Positions 25,637 to 35,038 are shown, counted from the first letter of the stretch. The stretch: 64,000 nucleotides of DNA from Desulfitobacterium hafniense DCB-2 (GCF_000021925.1 NC_011830.1:2318501-2382500), one strand, 5' to 3'. The notes: a model not told the origin generated them from the sequence alone. Numbers and translations: made by a program.

Positions 25637-25851
25637 AGAAAGAATAGCAGGGTGTAAAATTTTATTTTCGGTGTGGATACCATTTGAAATTATTCCTTCA
25701 TCAGTCCATAATAACAATAGATATAGAACGATGGTAAGGAGTCCAAGCCTTGCTTTGATTTGTTTAACCTGAATGTAAGGTTAATCAAGTGAATATCGAC
25801 GTAGTTAACTCAGAAGTTGAAAGGATTATTTGAAGGAGGGGAAGTTCGCAA

Positions 25852-27333
25852 GTGAATTTTTTTAAGAAAGCACCTTGTGAAGAAGCATTGTGTGTTATTA
25901 AGAGTGTAGAAGACCGCTTAAATGGGCTGGAAGTTGAGCTTCCGGATGTGCAGTATCCCATTCACCAAAATCTTGTGAAAATTTTCGAGAAACTTTTGGC
26001 CAGTGAAGAGCATATGTCCAAAAGCTCCAAAAAAATGATTGGCCTTACCTCGGCCTTAAGCAATTTTGACGTGGAGATGACCCATTCTTCCCATAAATTG
26101 ATTGAATTCGCCAGAGAGATGTCAACCATCAGCGAATCCAATCTGGCGATTGTGGAAGAGATCAGTGCCAGTATGAGTGAAGTGAATGATACTATCGGCA
26201 ATACTTCCGAAGTGATGAACAGCCTTCAGGAATCCTCCCGGGCACTTGTCCTCAAAAACGACGAGAGCATCGCCCGGATTGAGGAAATCGATGTGCTGAA
26301 GAATGATGTTTCCAAAGATGCGGCCTTGATGAGCGAACAGATCAAGGTGCTGGTGGAGATGGCGGTCAAGGTAAATGAGATTGTGGACGGTGTGGAGAAT
26401 ATCGCCAATCAGACCAATCTGCTGGCCTTGAATGCGGCCATCGAGGCAGCCCGGGCCGGAGAAGCGGGAAAAGGCTTTGCTGTGGTTGCGGATGAAGTGA
26501 GAAAGCTGGCGGACAGCACCAAAACCAGTTTGGGAAACATGCGCTCCTTTGTCAATAACATCCAACAGGCAGCGGTAAGCGGGCAGTCCAGCATGGAAAA
26601 CACCATGAACTCCACGGCTAAAATGCACACCAAATTGGATATGATATCTCAAACCATCATTGAAAATGTATCTATGTTAAAGAACACGATCAGTGATGTT
26701 GATCTGATTACAGAGTCCTTGGGGCATATCAAGGAATCCGCCAGTCAGATCAATCAGGCCATGGAGGCCTCCACTCAGGATGCCGAAAAACTCAACCTGA
26801 TGACCCAGAGGATTCAGGATGATGCGACCCAAAGCGCCGACAACGCCAAAGAGATAGCCAGGATCGATGACGAACTCAGCGGCCTGGTCAGAGAAATGAT
26901 CACCGCCCTGAACGGCGGCAAAAATGCTGTATCCAATCAGGAACTCCTGGAGAATATCAGCAAGGCCAAGGCGGCTCATGCCAACTGGATTAAAAACCTG
27001 AGCAGAATCGTGGAGGAAATGACAACCTATCCTTTGCAAACCAACTCGAAGAAATGCGCCTTTGGTCATTTTTATCACTCCATGGATGTTTCCGGAACGG
27101 TTTTGGAAGACGCTTGGCGGGCCATCGATCAGGTCCATGACGAATTTCATACCAGCGGCAGTAAGGTCATCGAGGCTGTCAAAGAAAATAAACCGGAATT
27201 GGCCAGGAACCTGTTTTTACATACGAAGGAACTTTCTCAAAATATCTTTGCTAAATTGGATGAAGTCACCCATATCATAGAAGGCAGCGCCGCTCAAGGA
27301 GTGGAGATCCTGAGAACCAGTAAGGCGAGCTGA
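25852..27333 (+). CDS. Soluble methyl-accepting chemotaxis protein with C-terminal CZB zinc-binding domain
   Basis: 493 residues with no membrane helix, so cytoplasmic. The GTG start has GGAGGGG about 10 bp upstream. The signalling tip is IANQTNLLALNAAIEAARAG followed by EAGKGFAVVADEVRKLA near residues 185-220, flanked by long coiled coils. The C-terminal CZB domain includes AHANWIKNLSRIVEE, NSKKCAFGHFY and DEFHTSG, giving the His/Cys set that binds zinc. CZB receptors sense zinc and related redox signals (hypochlorite) and control CheA or diguanylate cyclases. No other chemotaxis gene is in view. Confidence 0.9.
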   Translation: MNFFKKAPCEEALCVIKSVEDRLNGLEVELPDVQYPIHQNLVKIFEKLLASEEHMSKSSKKMIGLTSALSNFDVEMTHSSHKLIEFAREMSTISESNLAIVEEISASMSEVNDTIGNTSEVMNSLQESSRALVLKNDESIARIEEIDVLKNDVSKDAALMSEQIKVLVEMAVKVNEIVDGVENIANQTNLLALNAAIEAARAGEAGKGFAVVADEVRKLADSTKTSLGNMRSFVNNIQQAAVSGQSSMENTMNSTAKMHTKLDMISQTIIENVSMLKNTISDVDLITESLGHIKESASQINQAMEASTQDAEKLNLMTQRIQDDATQSADNAKEIARIDDELSGLVREMITALNGGKNAVSNQELLENISKAKAAHANWIKNLSRIVEEMTTYPLQTNSKKCAFGHFYHSMDVSGTVLEDAWRAIDQVHDEFHTSGSKVIEAVKENKPELARNLFLHTKELSQNIFAKLDEVTHIIEGSAAQGVEILRTSKAS

Positions 27334-27527
27334 ACACAATCCTTTTGCCGCTTATCTGGTGCGAACCTGTAGTGAACATGAAAATGATGGGGGGTTCGCA
27401 CCGCGAAATATGAGGGAAATTGTTGTAATATGGAGATTGTAGTAGGTCTGGCTTTGGTTGTTGGTAGAAAAGTTTTGAAAAGTAAGCAAAAATGAACCTG
27501 TTGGGTGACTTTTGTTTACTTTTTGCT
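27334..27527 (+). promoter_or_regulatory. Leader of CRISPR array 1
   Basis: The 194 bp before the first repeat contain the inverted repeat GTGCGAACC (27359-27367) / GGTTCGCAC (27393-27401), with 25 bp between the arms and 126 bp from the right arm to the first repeat. Array 2's leader has the same arms with identical distances. The last bases before the repeat (TTACTTTTTGC) are also shared. The degenerate repeats at the far end of the array confirm that this is the leader side. Confidence 0.8.
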
Positions 27528-30500
27528 GTCACTCCTCGTATGAGGAGTGTGGATTGAAATAGGTCGTTGGCAACCTTGTCGTCGCTCCGGTCAAACGTCA
27601 CTCCTCGTATGAGGAGTGTGGATTGAAATTGGTTCTCATGAGTGGTCAGGGCGCGGGGGGATGGTCACTCCTCGTATGAGGAGTGTGGATTGAAATTCCT
27701 CCTCGGCATCCTGAGGCCCGCGCCATTCGTAGTCACTCCTCGTATGAGGAGTGTGGATTGAAATACCCTAAGCAGCTCCCTCACCGTCACAAGCGCATCG
27801 TCACTCCTCGTATGAGGAGTGTGGATTGAAATCGGGCATGTCTGAGGACAACCAAAAGCTAATGGAGTCACTCCTCGTATGAGGAGTGTGGATTGAAATT
27901 ATTTCGGACGGTAGCATGACAACTACCGCTAAGGTCACTCCTCGTATGAGGAGTGTGGATTGAAATTCTGTCCTGAAGTAGTCCAGGTCATCACCGCTGG
28001 TCACTCCTCGTATGAGGAGTGTGGATTGAAATATGCTTTGCACCTCCTCCCTACAATCCAAATGTGCGTCACTCCTCGTATGAGGAGTGTGGATTGAAAT
28101 TCGTATTCCACGAGGAAGTGACTGACTCCATGAGTCACTCCTCGTATGAGGAGTGTGGATTGAAATCGCAGTACATAAAGGAGTGGCATGACTATGTAAG
28201 TCACTCCTCGTATGAGGAGTGTGGATTGAAATGCTGATAACCCGGCGAATGGAGATACCCTCACCGTCACTCCTCGTATGAGGAGTGTGGATTGAAATTC
28301 CACCAGTGCGGCCACATCGGCCTTGACCTCATCGTCACTCCTCGTATGAGGAGTGTGGATTGAAATATGTAGAAAATGTTGGGGTGGAGGAGAGCGTGTG
28401 TCACTCCTCGTATGAGGAGTGTGGATTGAAATAGGCAGATCGATGTAAATACCGCCACCTGGGGATGTCACTCCTCGTATGAGGAGTGTGGATTGAAATT
28501 GTCCGGATACGAAGTTGGTCTCAGTAGCAGTGGTCACTCCTCGTATGAGGAGTGTGGATTGAAATTTAAATGAGATGACGAATTTTGCAGGCTCGACTCC
28601 GTCACTCCTCGTATGAGGAGTGTGGATTGAAATCGCGGGCAACGGCATATTCTATGATAGAGTAGAGTCACTCCTCGTATGAGGAGTGTGGATTGAAATA
28701 AACGGGTTAGCTGTATCCCAATGCTCCACAATGTTGTCACTCCTCGTATGAGGAGTGTGGATTGAAATAAGCGAATCATTTTGATTGGTTAATAATTCAA
28801 CGTCACTCCTCGTATGAGGAGTGTGGATTGAAATAAGCGAATCATTTTGATTGGTTAATAATTCAACGTCACTCCTCGTATGAGGAGTGTGGATTGAAAT
28901 TTTCGGATACTTTAGCCACAGTTTGGGCCTCCTTAAGTCACTCCTCGTATGAGGAGTGTGGATTGAAATTGGAGCCTGTGGCTGTGAGTGGAGTAGACGG
29001 CATGTCACTCCTCGTATGAGGAGTGTGGATTGAAATCCGGCAGTCCGCTGGGGCTTATCATCCTCATGTCGTCACTCCTCGTATGAGGAGTGTGGATTGA
29101 AATCGGCCCTCGGCCACTATACTTTAACCGAACTGGAGTCACTCCTCGTATGAGGAGTGTGGATTGAAATATCAAGGCGTCCTGCCCATCGGCTTTACGG
29201 CCAAGTCACTCCTCGTATGAGGAGTGTGGATTGAAATCCACTGCTAAGATATACTTTAAAAATCAATGGGTGTCACTCCTCGTATGAGGAGTGTGGATTG
29301 AAATAGCTTTTCCTCAACGTCTAATTTTAAAATTGGAGTCACTCCTCGTATGAGGAGTGTGGATTGAAATTAAGTGCGACAACACAATGAAGGGTTTCAT
29401 TTTTGTCACTCCTCGTATGAGGAGTGTGGATTGAAATATTATACTTCAGGAAATCTTCCGAATCCTCTATCAGTCACTCCTCGTATGAGGAGTGTGGATT
29501 GAAATATATTGTCTTCGTTGGGACAACTGCCAATAATTATGGTCACTCCTCGTATGAGGAGTGTGGATTGAAATAATGGAAATATCAACGTTGATTATGA
29601 GTGGGAATGTCACTCCTCGTATGAGGAGTGTGGATTGAAATCCACATGATCAGCGAACAGGTCTACAGCTGGAACGTCACTCCTCGTATGAGGAGTGTGG
29701 ATTGAAATTTTGGTACAATTGGATTCTTTCTAGCAATGTCAGTCACTCCTCGTATGAGGAGTGTGGATTGAAATGAAGCTAAAGTGAAGGATTTATGGAA
29801 CCATACTCCTGTCACTCCTCGTATGAGGAGTGTGGATTGAAATCGGCGAGGATCGTGTCGGCATGGGGCGCAACCGCAAGTCACTCCTCGTATGAGGAGT
29901 GTGGATTGAAATCGTGGATGAGGCTGAGGCGGCGTTGAGGGAGGTGCGGTCACTCCTCGTATGAGGAGTGTGGATTGAAATTTTAACTCAGGCTATGTTG
30001 ATTACCTGGATGCCAACGTCACTCCTCGTATGAGGAGTGTGGATTGAAATAAAAGAGACTCGGGTTAGGGCATGCACCCTTGGGGGGTCACTCCTCGTAT
30101 GAGGAGTGTGGATTGAAATGGGGGAACAGCAAACGATGGGCAAAATCAGCTACGTCACTCCTCGTATGAGGAGTGTGGATTGAAATAGTAAAGCCCAATA
30201 GCGTAGGAGTGCCTCCGGTAGTCACTCCTCGTATGAGGAGTGTGGATTGAAATTAAAGTACTTTAATAGATGGCTTAAGTCAAATAGGTCACTCCTCGTA
30301 TGAGGAGTGTGGATTGAAATCAGCCCTCCCTGCTCTGGTGACTGGAGTGGCCATAGTCACTCCTCGTATGAGGAGTGTGGATTGAAATCCTCTCGGGTGG
30401 ACCGACTTAGATGCCTAGGGAGTCACTCCTCGTATGAGGAGTGTGGATTGAAATTGCGCGTGGTCTTGCAAAGGGAAGCAGAGCTGCCAAGTCACTCCTC

Positions 30501-30729
30501 GTGTGAGGAGTGTGGATTGAAATTCCTTGCAGCATGGTGTGGCCTCCGCAGGGGTGAAGTCACTCCTCGTATGGGGAGTGTGGATTGAAATAAGGCCATT
30601 AACGCGAGTGGAAAGCTTACGGATTAGTCACTCCTCGTGTGAGGAGTATGGATTGAAATAACGTGTTAGGAACTAATGGGCGCTTTGCTCTTAATCGTCA
30701 ATCCTCGTATGAGGAGTGTGGATTGAAAT
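27528..30729 (+). CRISPR. Type I-C CRISPR array 1: 48 repeats of 33 bp, 47 spacers
   Basis: The repeat is GT, a perfect hairpin (CACTCCTC, loop GTAT, GAGGAGTG) and the 11-nt handle TGGATTGAAAT, as in type I-C arrays cut by Cas5. Spacers are 33-37 bp. The spacer after repeat 19 is duplicated in tandem (between repeats 19-20 and 20-21). The last four repeats are degenerate (GTGTGAGG, TATGGGGAG, GAGTATGG, GTCAATCC), marking the old end. Two spacers are also present in array 2. Apparent long reading frames across the array are only repeat translations. Confidence 0.98.
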
Positions 30730-30766
30730 AAATAGGAGGGACTATTTCAACTGGTCCCTTGATTTC

Positions 30767-30809
30767 TAATACAAAGCCGGCCTGGGATCCCCAGGTCGGC
30801 TTTGTATTA
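30767..30809. terminator. Strong hairpin after array 1, overlapping the stop of the coiled-coil gene
   Basis: Arms 30767-30786 and 30790-30809 pair over about 20 positions with one G-T. The right arm ends with the stop codon of the minus-strand gene. It probably ends both the array transcript and that gene. Confidence 0.7.
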
Positions 30810-31043
30810 CATAGCTATTTTTGATTCCAATATTTCTATTCTTCTACGAAGCTCATTTATTTCAGTCTTATCGTCTCTCAGTTCCTTAACTGCTTGCCAA
30901 GTCATCTCCTGCTTAGCGGAGATTTCATCCAACTTATCAAGTTTTTTATATGTTTCTCGATTGTCAGCCTTCAATGCTTTGATATCGGATTCAATCCGGT
31001 CAAGAATATTCAGCCTTTCAAGGATAATATCCAACTTGTCCAT
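30807..31043 (-). CDS. Small coiled-coil protein of unknown function
   Basis: 78 residues with a strong AGGAGGG site 8 bp before the ATG, which supports a real gene. The whole protein is a heptad-rich helix: MDKLDIILERLNILDRIESD, then IKALKADNRETYKKLDKLDE and ELRRRIEILESKIAM. Short coiled-coil proteins of this look are common in clostridial genomes and phages; I do not recognise the family. It points towards array 1, separated from it by a hairpin. There is no sign that it belongs to the CRISPR system beyond position. Confidence 0.75.
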   Translation of the reverse strand: MDKLDIILERLNILDRIESDIKALKADNRETYKKLDKLDEISAKQEMTWQAVKELRDDKTEINELRRRIEILESKIAM

Positions 31044-31228
31044 TGCTTATCCCTCCTGAGTTTTATAGTACCACAGTGATATTTGTAATACAATGCTTGG
31101 AGCTGCCGTTGGCTGAATGAATTAAGAGGGTCATTTAAGCTACGTTGCTCCCTGTGAGAGAGCGTGAATTACTTAAGAAATAGATTTCTATTGAGATTTT
31201 GAGAGTTTTCTGATAAATTATAGTTAAT

Positions 31229-31246
31229 CGGTCGGCTGGCCGACTG
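31229..31246. promoter_or_regulatory. Palindromic operator before the TetR gene
   Basis: GTCGGC-TG-GCCGAC (31231-31244), flanked by further partial symmetry, lies between an AT-rich promoter-like stretch (TTGAGA near 31191) and the ribosome site at 31249. This position and size fit a TetR-family autoregulatory operator. Confidence 0.6.
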
Positions 31247-31265
31247 AGAAGGAGGTTTTTTCAAC

Positions 31266-31844
31266 TTGACGGACAAGAAAGAAGCGGCAGAACAACCCAT
31301 CGACATGCGCCGGCATATTCTCACTGTGGCCGGTGGATTAATGATTGAAAAAGGAGTCAAGGAAACCAGCTTAAAAGACATTGCCCAGGAAGCGGGGATT
31401 AGCAAGGGGACATTATATTACTACTATTCAGCTAAAGAAGACATTATTTATGACATTGCCAACCATAACTTAAAACAAATTACGGACGGTTTGCTGGCCT
31501 GGATTGAAGATGCCAATACAGAAGTTGCCCCTGAGGAGGTCCTGAAAACAGTATTTGAACAAATATTGGGGGCTGAAACCAGGGGAAAGCTTCATCTTTA
31601 TCTTCTCAGCGATGCAGGAACAAGCAATACTCTTCTCAAAGAAAAATTCAAAGAACAGTATCAAGAGTGGAGAAAAACCTTGCAATATGGTTTGGATAAG
31701 ATCTTACCCTCCCAGAACCAAAAGAACGTAATGCTTTCCTACTTAATCCTGGCTGCCCTTGACGGGCTGATTATCCAAAGGTTGTTCGGAACCGAAGAGA
31801 TTCCTGTGCAAGAAATCGTCAAGCTCTTGGTAAATGCCGAATAG
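31266..31844 (+). CDS. TetR-family transcriptional regulator
   Basis: 192 residues from TTG at 31266, with AAGGAGG about 10 bp upstream. The N-terminal helix-turn-helix reads RRHILTVAGGLMIEKGVKET then SLKDIAQEAGISKGTLYYYY, a classic TetR DNA-binding domain. The C-terminal ligand domain (residues 65-192) has no specific signature. A palindrome just upstream suggests autorepression. The gene leads an apparent operon with an iron-type alcohol dehydrogenase and an aldehyde dehydrogenase, so its ligand may be an aldehyde, alcohol or acyl-CoA. Confidence 0.92.
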   Translation: MTDKKEAAEQPIDMRRHILTVAGGLMIEKGVKETSLKDIAQEAGISKGTLYYYYSAKEDIIYDIANHNLKQITDGLLAWIEDANTEVAPEEVLKTVFEQILGAETRGKLHLYLLSDAGTSNTLLKEKFKEQYQEWRKTLQYGLDKILPSQNQKNVMLSYLILAALDGLIIQRLFGTEEIPVQEIVKLLVNAE

Positions 31845-31892
31845 CTTTTTTGATAAGATATACAAATTGTGAAAGAGAGTGAGACGATCGAG

Positions 31893-33110
31893 ATGAATAC
31901 CTTGTATTGCAGATTGTATCAGAGGACTTTACAATTAGCATCTTATTTTCTTCCCTGGCGCAAACCTACCTTGCTGGAGGGCGCAAACAGTTTGAATAAG
32001 CTGCCTGAGGTAATAAGCCGCAAGGGCATCAGCAAAATCCTGATTGTCACGGATCAGGGAATTTCCTCCTTAGGACTGGTGAATAGCTTTCTTCAAGATC
32101 TTGATAAGGCAGGAGTCAGGTATACTGTTTATGATAAAACCGTGCCAAATCCTACCCTTGATAATATTGAAGAAGCCCTGAAATTGTACCAGGAACAGCA
32201 GTGCGAAGGCATTGTGGCCTTTGGCGGCGGTTCTCCTATGGACTGTGCTAAGGGGGTGGGTGCCAGAGTAGCCAATCCCCATAAGAGCATCTCGCAAATG
32301 AAGGGCGTTCTTAAAGTGAGGAGAAAGCTTCCACCTTTGTTTGCCATTCCTACCACAGCCGGGACAGGAAGTGAAGCCACCCTTGCCGCCGTTATATCAG
32401 ATCCCCGAAACCGTGAAAAATACCCGGTTAACGATACGGCTCTTATCCCTCACTATGCCGTCCTCGATCCGTTGCTGACTGTGGGTCTGCCGAAACACAT
32501 CACTTCCACAACAGGCCTGGATGCCCTTACCCATGCGGTGGAAGCCTATATCGGCAGAAGCAATACCCAGGAGACCACGGAATTAAGCAGGAAAGCAGTG
32601 CGCTTGATTTTTGATAATCTCTATATAGCCTATTCCCAGGGAGAGAACGTAAAAGCCCGGGAGAATATGCTCAAGGCCTCCTATTATGCCGGAGTGGCCT
32701 TTACCCGCGCTTATGTGGGATATATTCATGCTCTGGCCCATGCTTTGGGAGGGTTTTACGGAGTACCCCATGGATTGGCTAATGCCGTAATTCTTCCTTG
32801 TGTTCTGGAATACTATGGAGAAGCGGTCCATGAACGGCTGGCTGAATTAGCCGATGTTCTGGAAATGGGTTCACCTGGGGATAGCCATGAGCAAAAAGCA
32901 ACCCTATTCATTGAGGCCATCAAGGAACTGAGTAAGAAAATGAACATTCCCCGAAAAATTGACGGTATTCTCGCCGAAGATATTCCTTTGCTGGTAGAGC
33001 ATGCCTGGAAGGAAGCCACCCCGCTTTATCCCGTCCCCAGGCTCTTGTCCAGAAATGATCTAAACAATATCCTGAACTTGATCGGTTCTGCCCAAAAGGA
33101 GGAGGTCTAA
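31893..33110 (+). CDS. Iron-containing (group III) alcohol dehydrogenase
   Basis: 405 residues from the ATG at 31893, chosen because GAGAGTGAG precedes it; a GTG 24 bp earlier lacks a ribosome site. The nucleotide part has EGIVAFGGGSPMDCAKGVGA, and AIPTTAGTGSEAT follows. Metal ligands lie in TTGLDALTHAVEAYIG and YIHALAHALGGFYGVPHGLA (Asp and three His). The enzyme interconverts an alcohol and an aldehyde with NAD(P). It is followed by 1 bp of spacing and then an aldehyde dehydrogenase, giving a two-step alcohol-to-acid route. Confidence 0.93.
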   Translation: MNTLYCRLYQRTLQLASYFLPWRKPTLLEGANSLNKLPEVISRKGISKILIVTDQGISSLGLVNSFLQDLDKAGVRYTVYDKTVPNPTLDNIEEALKLYQEQQCEGIVAFGGGSPMDCAKGVGARVANPHKSISQMKGVLKVRRKLPPLFAIPTTAGTGSEATLAAVISDPRNREKYPVNDTALIPHYAVLDPLLTVGLPKHITSTTGLDALTHAVEAYIGRSNTQETTELSRKAVRLIFDNLYIAYSQGENVKARENMLKASYYAGVAFTRAYVGYIHALAHALGGFYGVPHGLANAVILPCVLEYYGEAVHERLAELADVLEMGSPGDSHEQKATLFIEAIKELSKKMNIPRKIDGILAEDIPLLVEHAWKEATPLYPVPRLLSRNDLNNILNLIGSAQKEEV

Positions 33111-33111
33111 G

Positions 33112-34482
33112 ATGCCGGATATAAAAGAAATTTTAGTCAAACAAAAGGCTTTTTTCCAGACCGGGAAAACCAAGGAGCTTCAGTTTCGGGTGGATATGCT
33201 GAATAAACTGCGGTCAGCCATAAAAATCCATGAGGAGGAGATTATGGCGGCTTTGAAGGCTGACCTGAATAAAGCGCCTTTTGAAGCCTATGCCACAGAA
33301 GTGGGCATGGTACTGGAGGAACTCAACTATACGCTTAAACATATCTCAAGCTGGGTCAAACCTAAACGTGTGCGGACTCCTCTGGTGCACTTTCCTTCCG
33401 CCAGCTATCTTTATACAGAACCCTACGGCTCCGTTCTGATTATGTCACCCTGGAATTATCCCTTTCAGCTGGCCTTGGCTCCTTTGGTGGGGGCTATAAG
33501 TGCAGGAAACTGCGCCGTCCTCAAGCCTTCGGAGTATTCGGCCAACACTTCCGCAATGATCGAGAGGATAGTCAAAGAAATCTTTGACGAGTCCTTTGTG
33601 GCTGTGGTTCGTGGAGGCAGAGAAGCCAACAAAACCCTGCTCAATGAAAAGTTTGACTATATCTTTTTTACCGGCAGCGTCGGGGTGGGAAAAACGGTGA
33701 TGGAATCCGCCGCCAGACACCTGACCCCGGTAACTCTGGAATTGGGCGGGAAAAGCCCCTGTATTATCGATGACACTGCCGATCTTGAATTGGCGGCCAA
33801 AAGAATCGTCTGGGGAAAATTTCTGAATGCGGGACAGACCTGTGTTGCGCCAGATTATCTGCTTGTGCATAGGACTGTTAAAGAAAAACTCATCCAGGAG
33901 ATCAAGAAATCCATTACTGCCTTTTATGGCCATGATCCTTTAGGCAACGAAGACTATCCTAAAATCATCAATCAGAAGCACTTCGAGCGGCTTCTAGGCT
34001 TGCTGAAAAGCGGGCGGGTTGTAGAGGGGGGCCGGTCCGATGAGAAAACCAGGCGGATTGCGCCCACCATTCTGGATGATGTAACCTGGGAAAGCCCGGT
34101 GATGCAGGAAGAAATCTTTGGACCCCTGCTGCCGGTGCTGGAATTTGAGAGCTTTGACGCTGCCCTTGCTATGGTCAATCAGCATCCCAAGCCGCTGGCT
34201 TTGTATCTGTTCACCAGAAGCAAGGATCATGAGGCCCAGGCCATCAGCAAAACGTCCTTCGGCGGCGGATGCATCAATGATACGATTATACATCTGGCTA
34301 ACCCCAATCTGCGCTTTGGAGGTGTGGGGGAGAGCGGCATGGGGCAGTATCACGGCAAAGGAAGCTATGACACCTTTTCCCATACGAAAAGCATTATGAA
34401 GAAATCCAATAAGCTGGATATCCCGCTTCGGTATCCGCCCTTCAGAAATCATTTGTCTCTGCTTAAGAAGCTTATGAAGTAA
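33112..34482 (+). CDS. Aldehyde dehydrogenase (ALDH3-like)
   Basis: 456 residues. Motifs are GSVLIMSPWNYPFQLALAPL, the NAD-binding region YIFFTGSVGVGKTVMESAAR, the general base in TLELGGKSPCIIDD, and the catalytic Cys in FLNAGQTCVAPDYLLVHR. EEIFGPLLPVLEFE lies near the end. The C-terminus RYPPFRNHLSLLKKLMK is the usual membrane-proximal tail of ALDH3 proteins. It oxidises medium- or long-chain aldehydes to acids with NAD(P). GGAGG precedes the ATG; the gene ends the TetR operon and is followed by a 15-bp stem. Confidence 0.93.
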   Translation: MPDIKEILVKQKAFFQTGKTKELQFRVDMLNKLRSAIKIHEEEIMAALKADLNKAPFEAYATEVGMVLEELNYTLKHISSWVKPKRVRTPLVHFPSASYLYTEPYGSVLIMSPWNYPFQLALAPLVGAISAGNCAVLKPSEYSANTSAMIERIVKEIFDESFVAVVRGGREANKTLLNEKFDYIFFTGSVGVGKTVMESAARHLTPVTLELGGKSPCIIDDTADLELAAKRIVWGKFLNAGQTCVAPDYLLVHRTVKEKLIQEIKKSITAFYGHDPLGNEDYPKIINQKHFERLLGLLKSGRVVEGGRSDEKTRRIAPTILDDVTWESPVMQEEIFGPLLPVLEFESFDAALAMVNQHPKPLALYLFTRSKDHEAQAISKTSFGGGCINDTIIHLANPNLRFGGVGESGMGQYHGKGSYDTFSHTKSIMKKSNKLDIPLRYPPFRNHLSLLKKLMK

Positions 34483-34483
34483 A

Positions 34484-34519
34484 ATTTCAGCACAGACTGC
34501 AGTTAGTCTGTGCTGAAAT
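34484..34519. terminator. Perfect 15-bp hairpin after the aldehyde dehydrogenase gene
   Basis: Arms 34484-34498 and 34505-34519 are perfectly complementary around GCAGTT. There is no strong T tract on the plus strand, so termination may be bidirectional with the small minus-strand gene that ends at 34534. Confidence 0.65.
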
Positions 34520-34533
34520 CTATCTCTTGAAGT

Positions 34534-34611
34534 TTAGAAGACAAGGCCGAGAGCGATCAGGATCAGAATAGCAATGGCGATAATGCCAATTCCTGCTGCG
34601 CATAAAAACAT
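34534..34611 (-). CDS. 25-residue hydrophobic peptide (single membrane helix)
   Basis: An ATG at 34611 preceded by AAAGGGGG opens MFLCAAGIGIIAIAILILIA, then LGLVF and a TAA stop at 34534. The product is one membrane helix with no charged residue. It resembles the short YjcZ-type sporulation membrane peptides of Firmicutes in size and composition only. Type I toxin peptides have similar size, but no antisense RNA could be recognised. Confidence 0.6.
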   Translation of the reverse strand: MFLCAAGIGIIAIAILILIALGLVF

Positions 34612-34633
34612 AGGCTAAGCCCCCTTTAGCTTT

Positions 34634-34671
34634 ATATTCCATAATATGCAAAAAGTGTTTTTGTGGAATAT
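34634..34671. promoter_or_regulatory. Inverted repeat upstream of the small hydrophobic peptide
   Basis: ATATTCCA (34634-34641) and TGGAATAT (34664-34671) are a perfect 8-bp inverted repeat with 22 bp between arms, 23 bp upstream of the peptide start on the minus strand. Operator or 5' UTR hairpin. Confidence 0.4.
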
Positions 34672-34741
34672 TAAGGAAGAGGAATTGGGTCTGATTTCAG
34701 GGAAGGACGACTTGGTATAGTAAGTTCACTTGAAGCATAAA

Positions 34742-34903
34742 TCATTTTCGAATAATGTATCTTAGCATCTGGATGTGTAATGCTTGATCAATGACAAGCT
34801 GTACGAGCTTGGCGTTTTCCGCTCTCAATCTTCTGATATCAGAGATTCTATTTAGGTTATAGTTCAGAATGTTTAAAAGTATCTCGGTACAACATTTTAT
34901 CAT
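34742..34903 (-). CDS. 53-residue helical protein of unknown function
   Basis: AAAAAGGAGG lies 11 bp before an ATG at 34903. The product runs MIKCCTEILLNILNYNLNRI, then SDIRRLRAENAKLVQLVIDQ and ends ALHIQMLRYIIRK. It is rich in Leu, Ile and Arg and probably helical, perhaps a short coiled coil. I do not recognise the family. It is divergent from the 21-codon ORF next to the CRISPR-like repeat, with 69 bp between the two starts. Confidence 0.5.
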   Translation of the reverse strand: MIKCCTEILLNILNYNLNRISDIRRLRAENAKLVQLVIDQALHIQMLRYIIRK

Positions 34904-34922
34904 TATTTATATTTCCTCCTTT

Positions 34923-34951
34923 TTGGAAAATCATAATTTAGTTAATTTAAT
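34923..34951 (+). promoter_or_regulatory. Possible promoter of the 21-codon ORF
   Basis: TTGGAA (34923-34928), a 17-bp spacer and TTTAAT (34946-34951) give 4/6 and 5/6 matches to consensus. Transcription would start just before the TGGAGG ribosome site at 34959. The region is AT-rich, so a chance match is possible. Confidence 0.35.
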
Positions 34952-34972
34952 TATATTCTGGAGGATAACATA

Positions 34973-35038
34973 ATGTTCCACGACGACATATTACATCTGT
35001 TTGCTCAATTAAACTTATATGAACATGGCTGCGAGTAA
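34973..35038 (+). CDS. 21-residue mini-ORF, candidate CreT-like toxin or leader peptide
   Basis: TGGAGG (34959-34964) stands 8 bp before an ATG at 34973. The ORF encodes MFHDDILHLFAQLNLYEHGC plus E and stops at TAA 35036-35038. A strong ribosome site on such a short frame is unusual in non-coding DNA. The guide-like sequence of the adjacent CRISPR-like RNA matches the centre of this ORF next to a PAM. In CreTA modules a small toxin gene is kept silent by Cascade guided by a crRNA-like antitoxin. Known CreT RNAs trap rare tRNAs through rare codons; here only one ATA codon is present, so any toxicity would have another basis. It could instead be a leader peptide. Confidence 0.5.
   Translation: MFHDDILHLFAQLNLYEHGCE
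34987..35023 (-). other. Protospacer-like target of the orphan CRISPR-like RNA, with TTC PAM
   Basis: On the minus strand TTC (35023-35021), the known type I-C PAM, is followed by 34 bases to 34987. Compared with the 'spacer' starting at 35104, positions 1-5, 7-10, 13-15, 17-21, 23 and 24 are identical. That is 19 of the first 24, with mismatches at 6, 11, 12, 16 and 22. Positions 6 and 12 are among those flipped out of pairing in Cascade. A one-base bulge would add four more matches (ATGT). The match lies in the 21-codon ORF and 15 bp upstream of the -35 box that drives the RNA. Confidence 0.7.

Noticed and set aside
28001..28648. Long reading frames across array 1 with repeated peptides
   Set aside because: They are translations of the 33-bp repeat, whose repeat-plus-spacer length often stays in frame; no ribosome site and no protein family.
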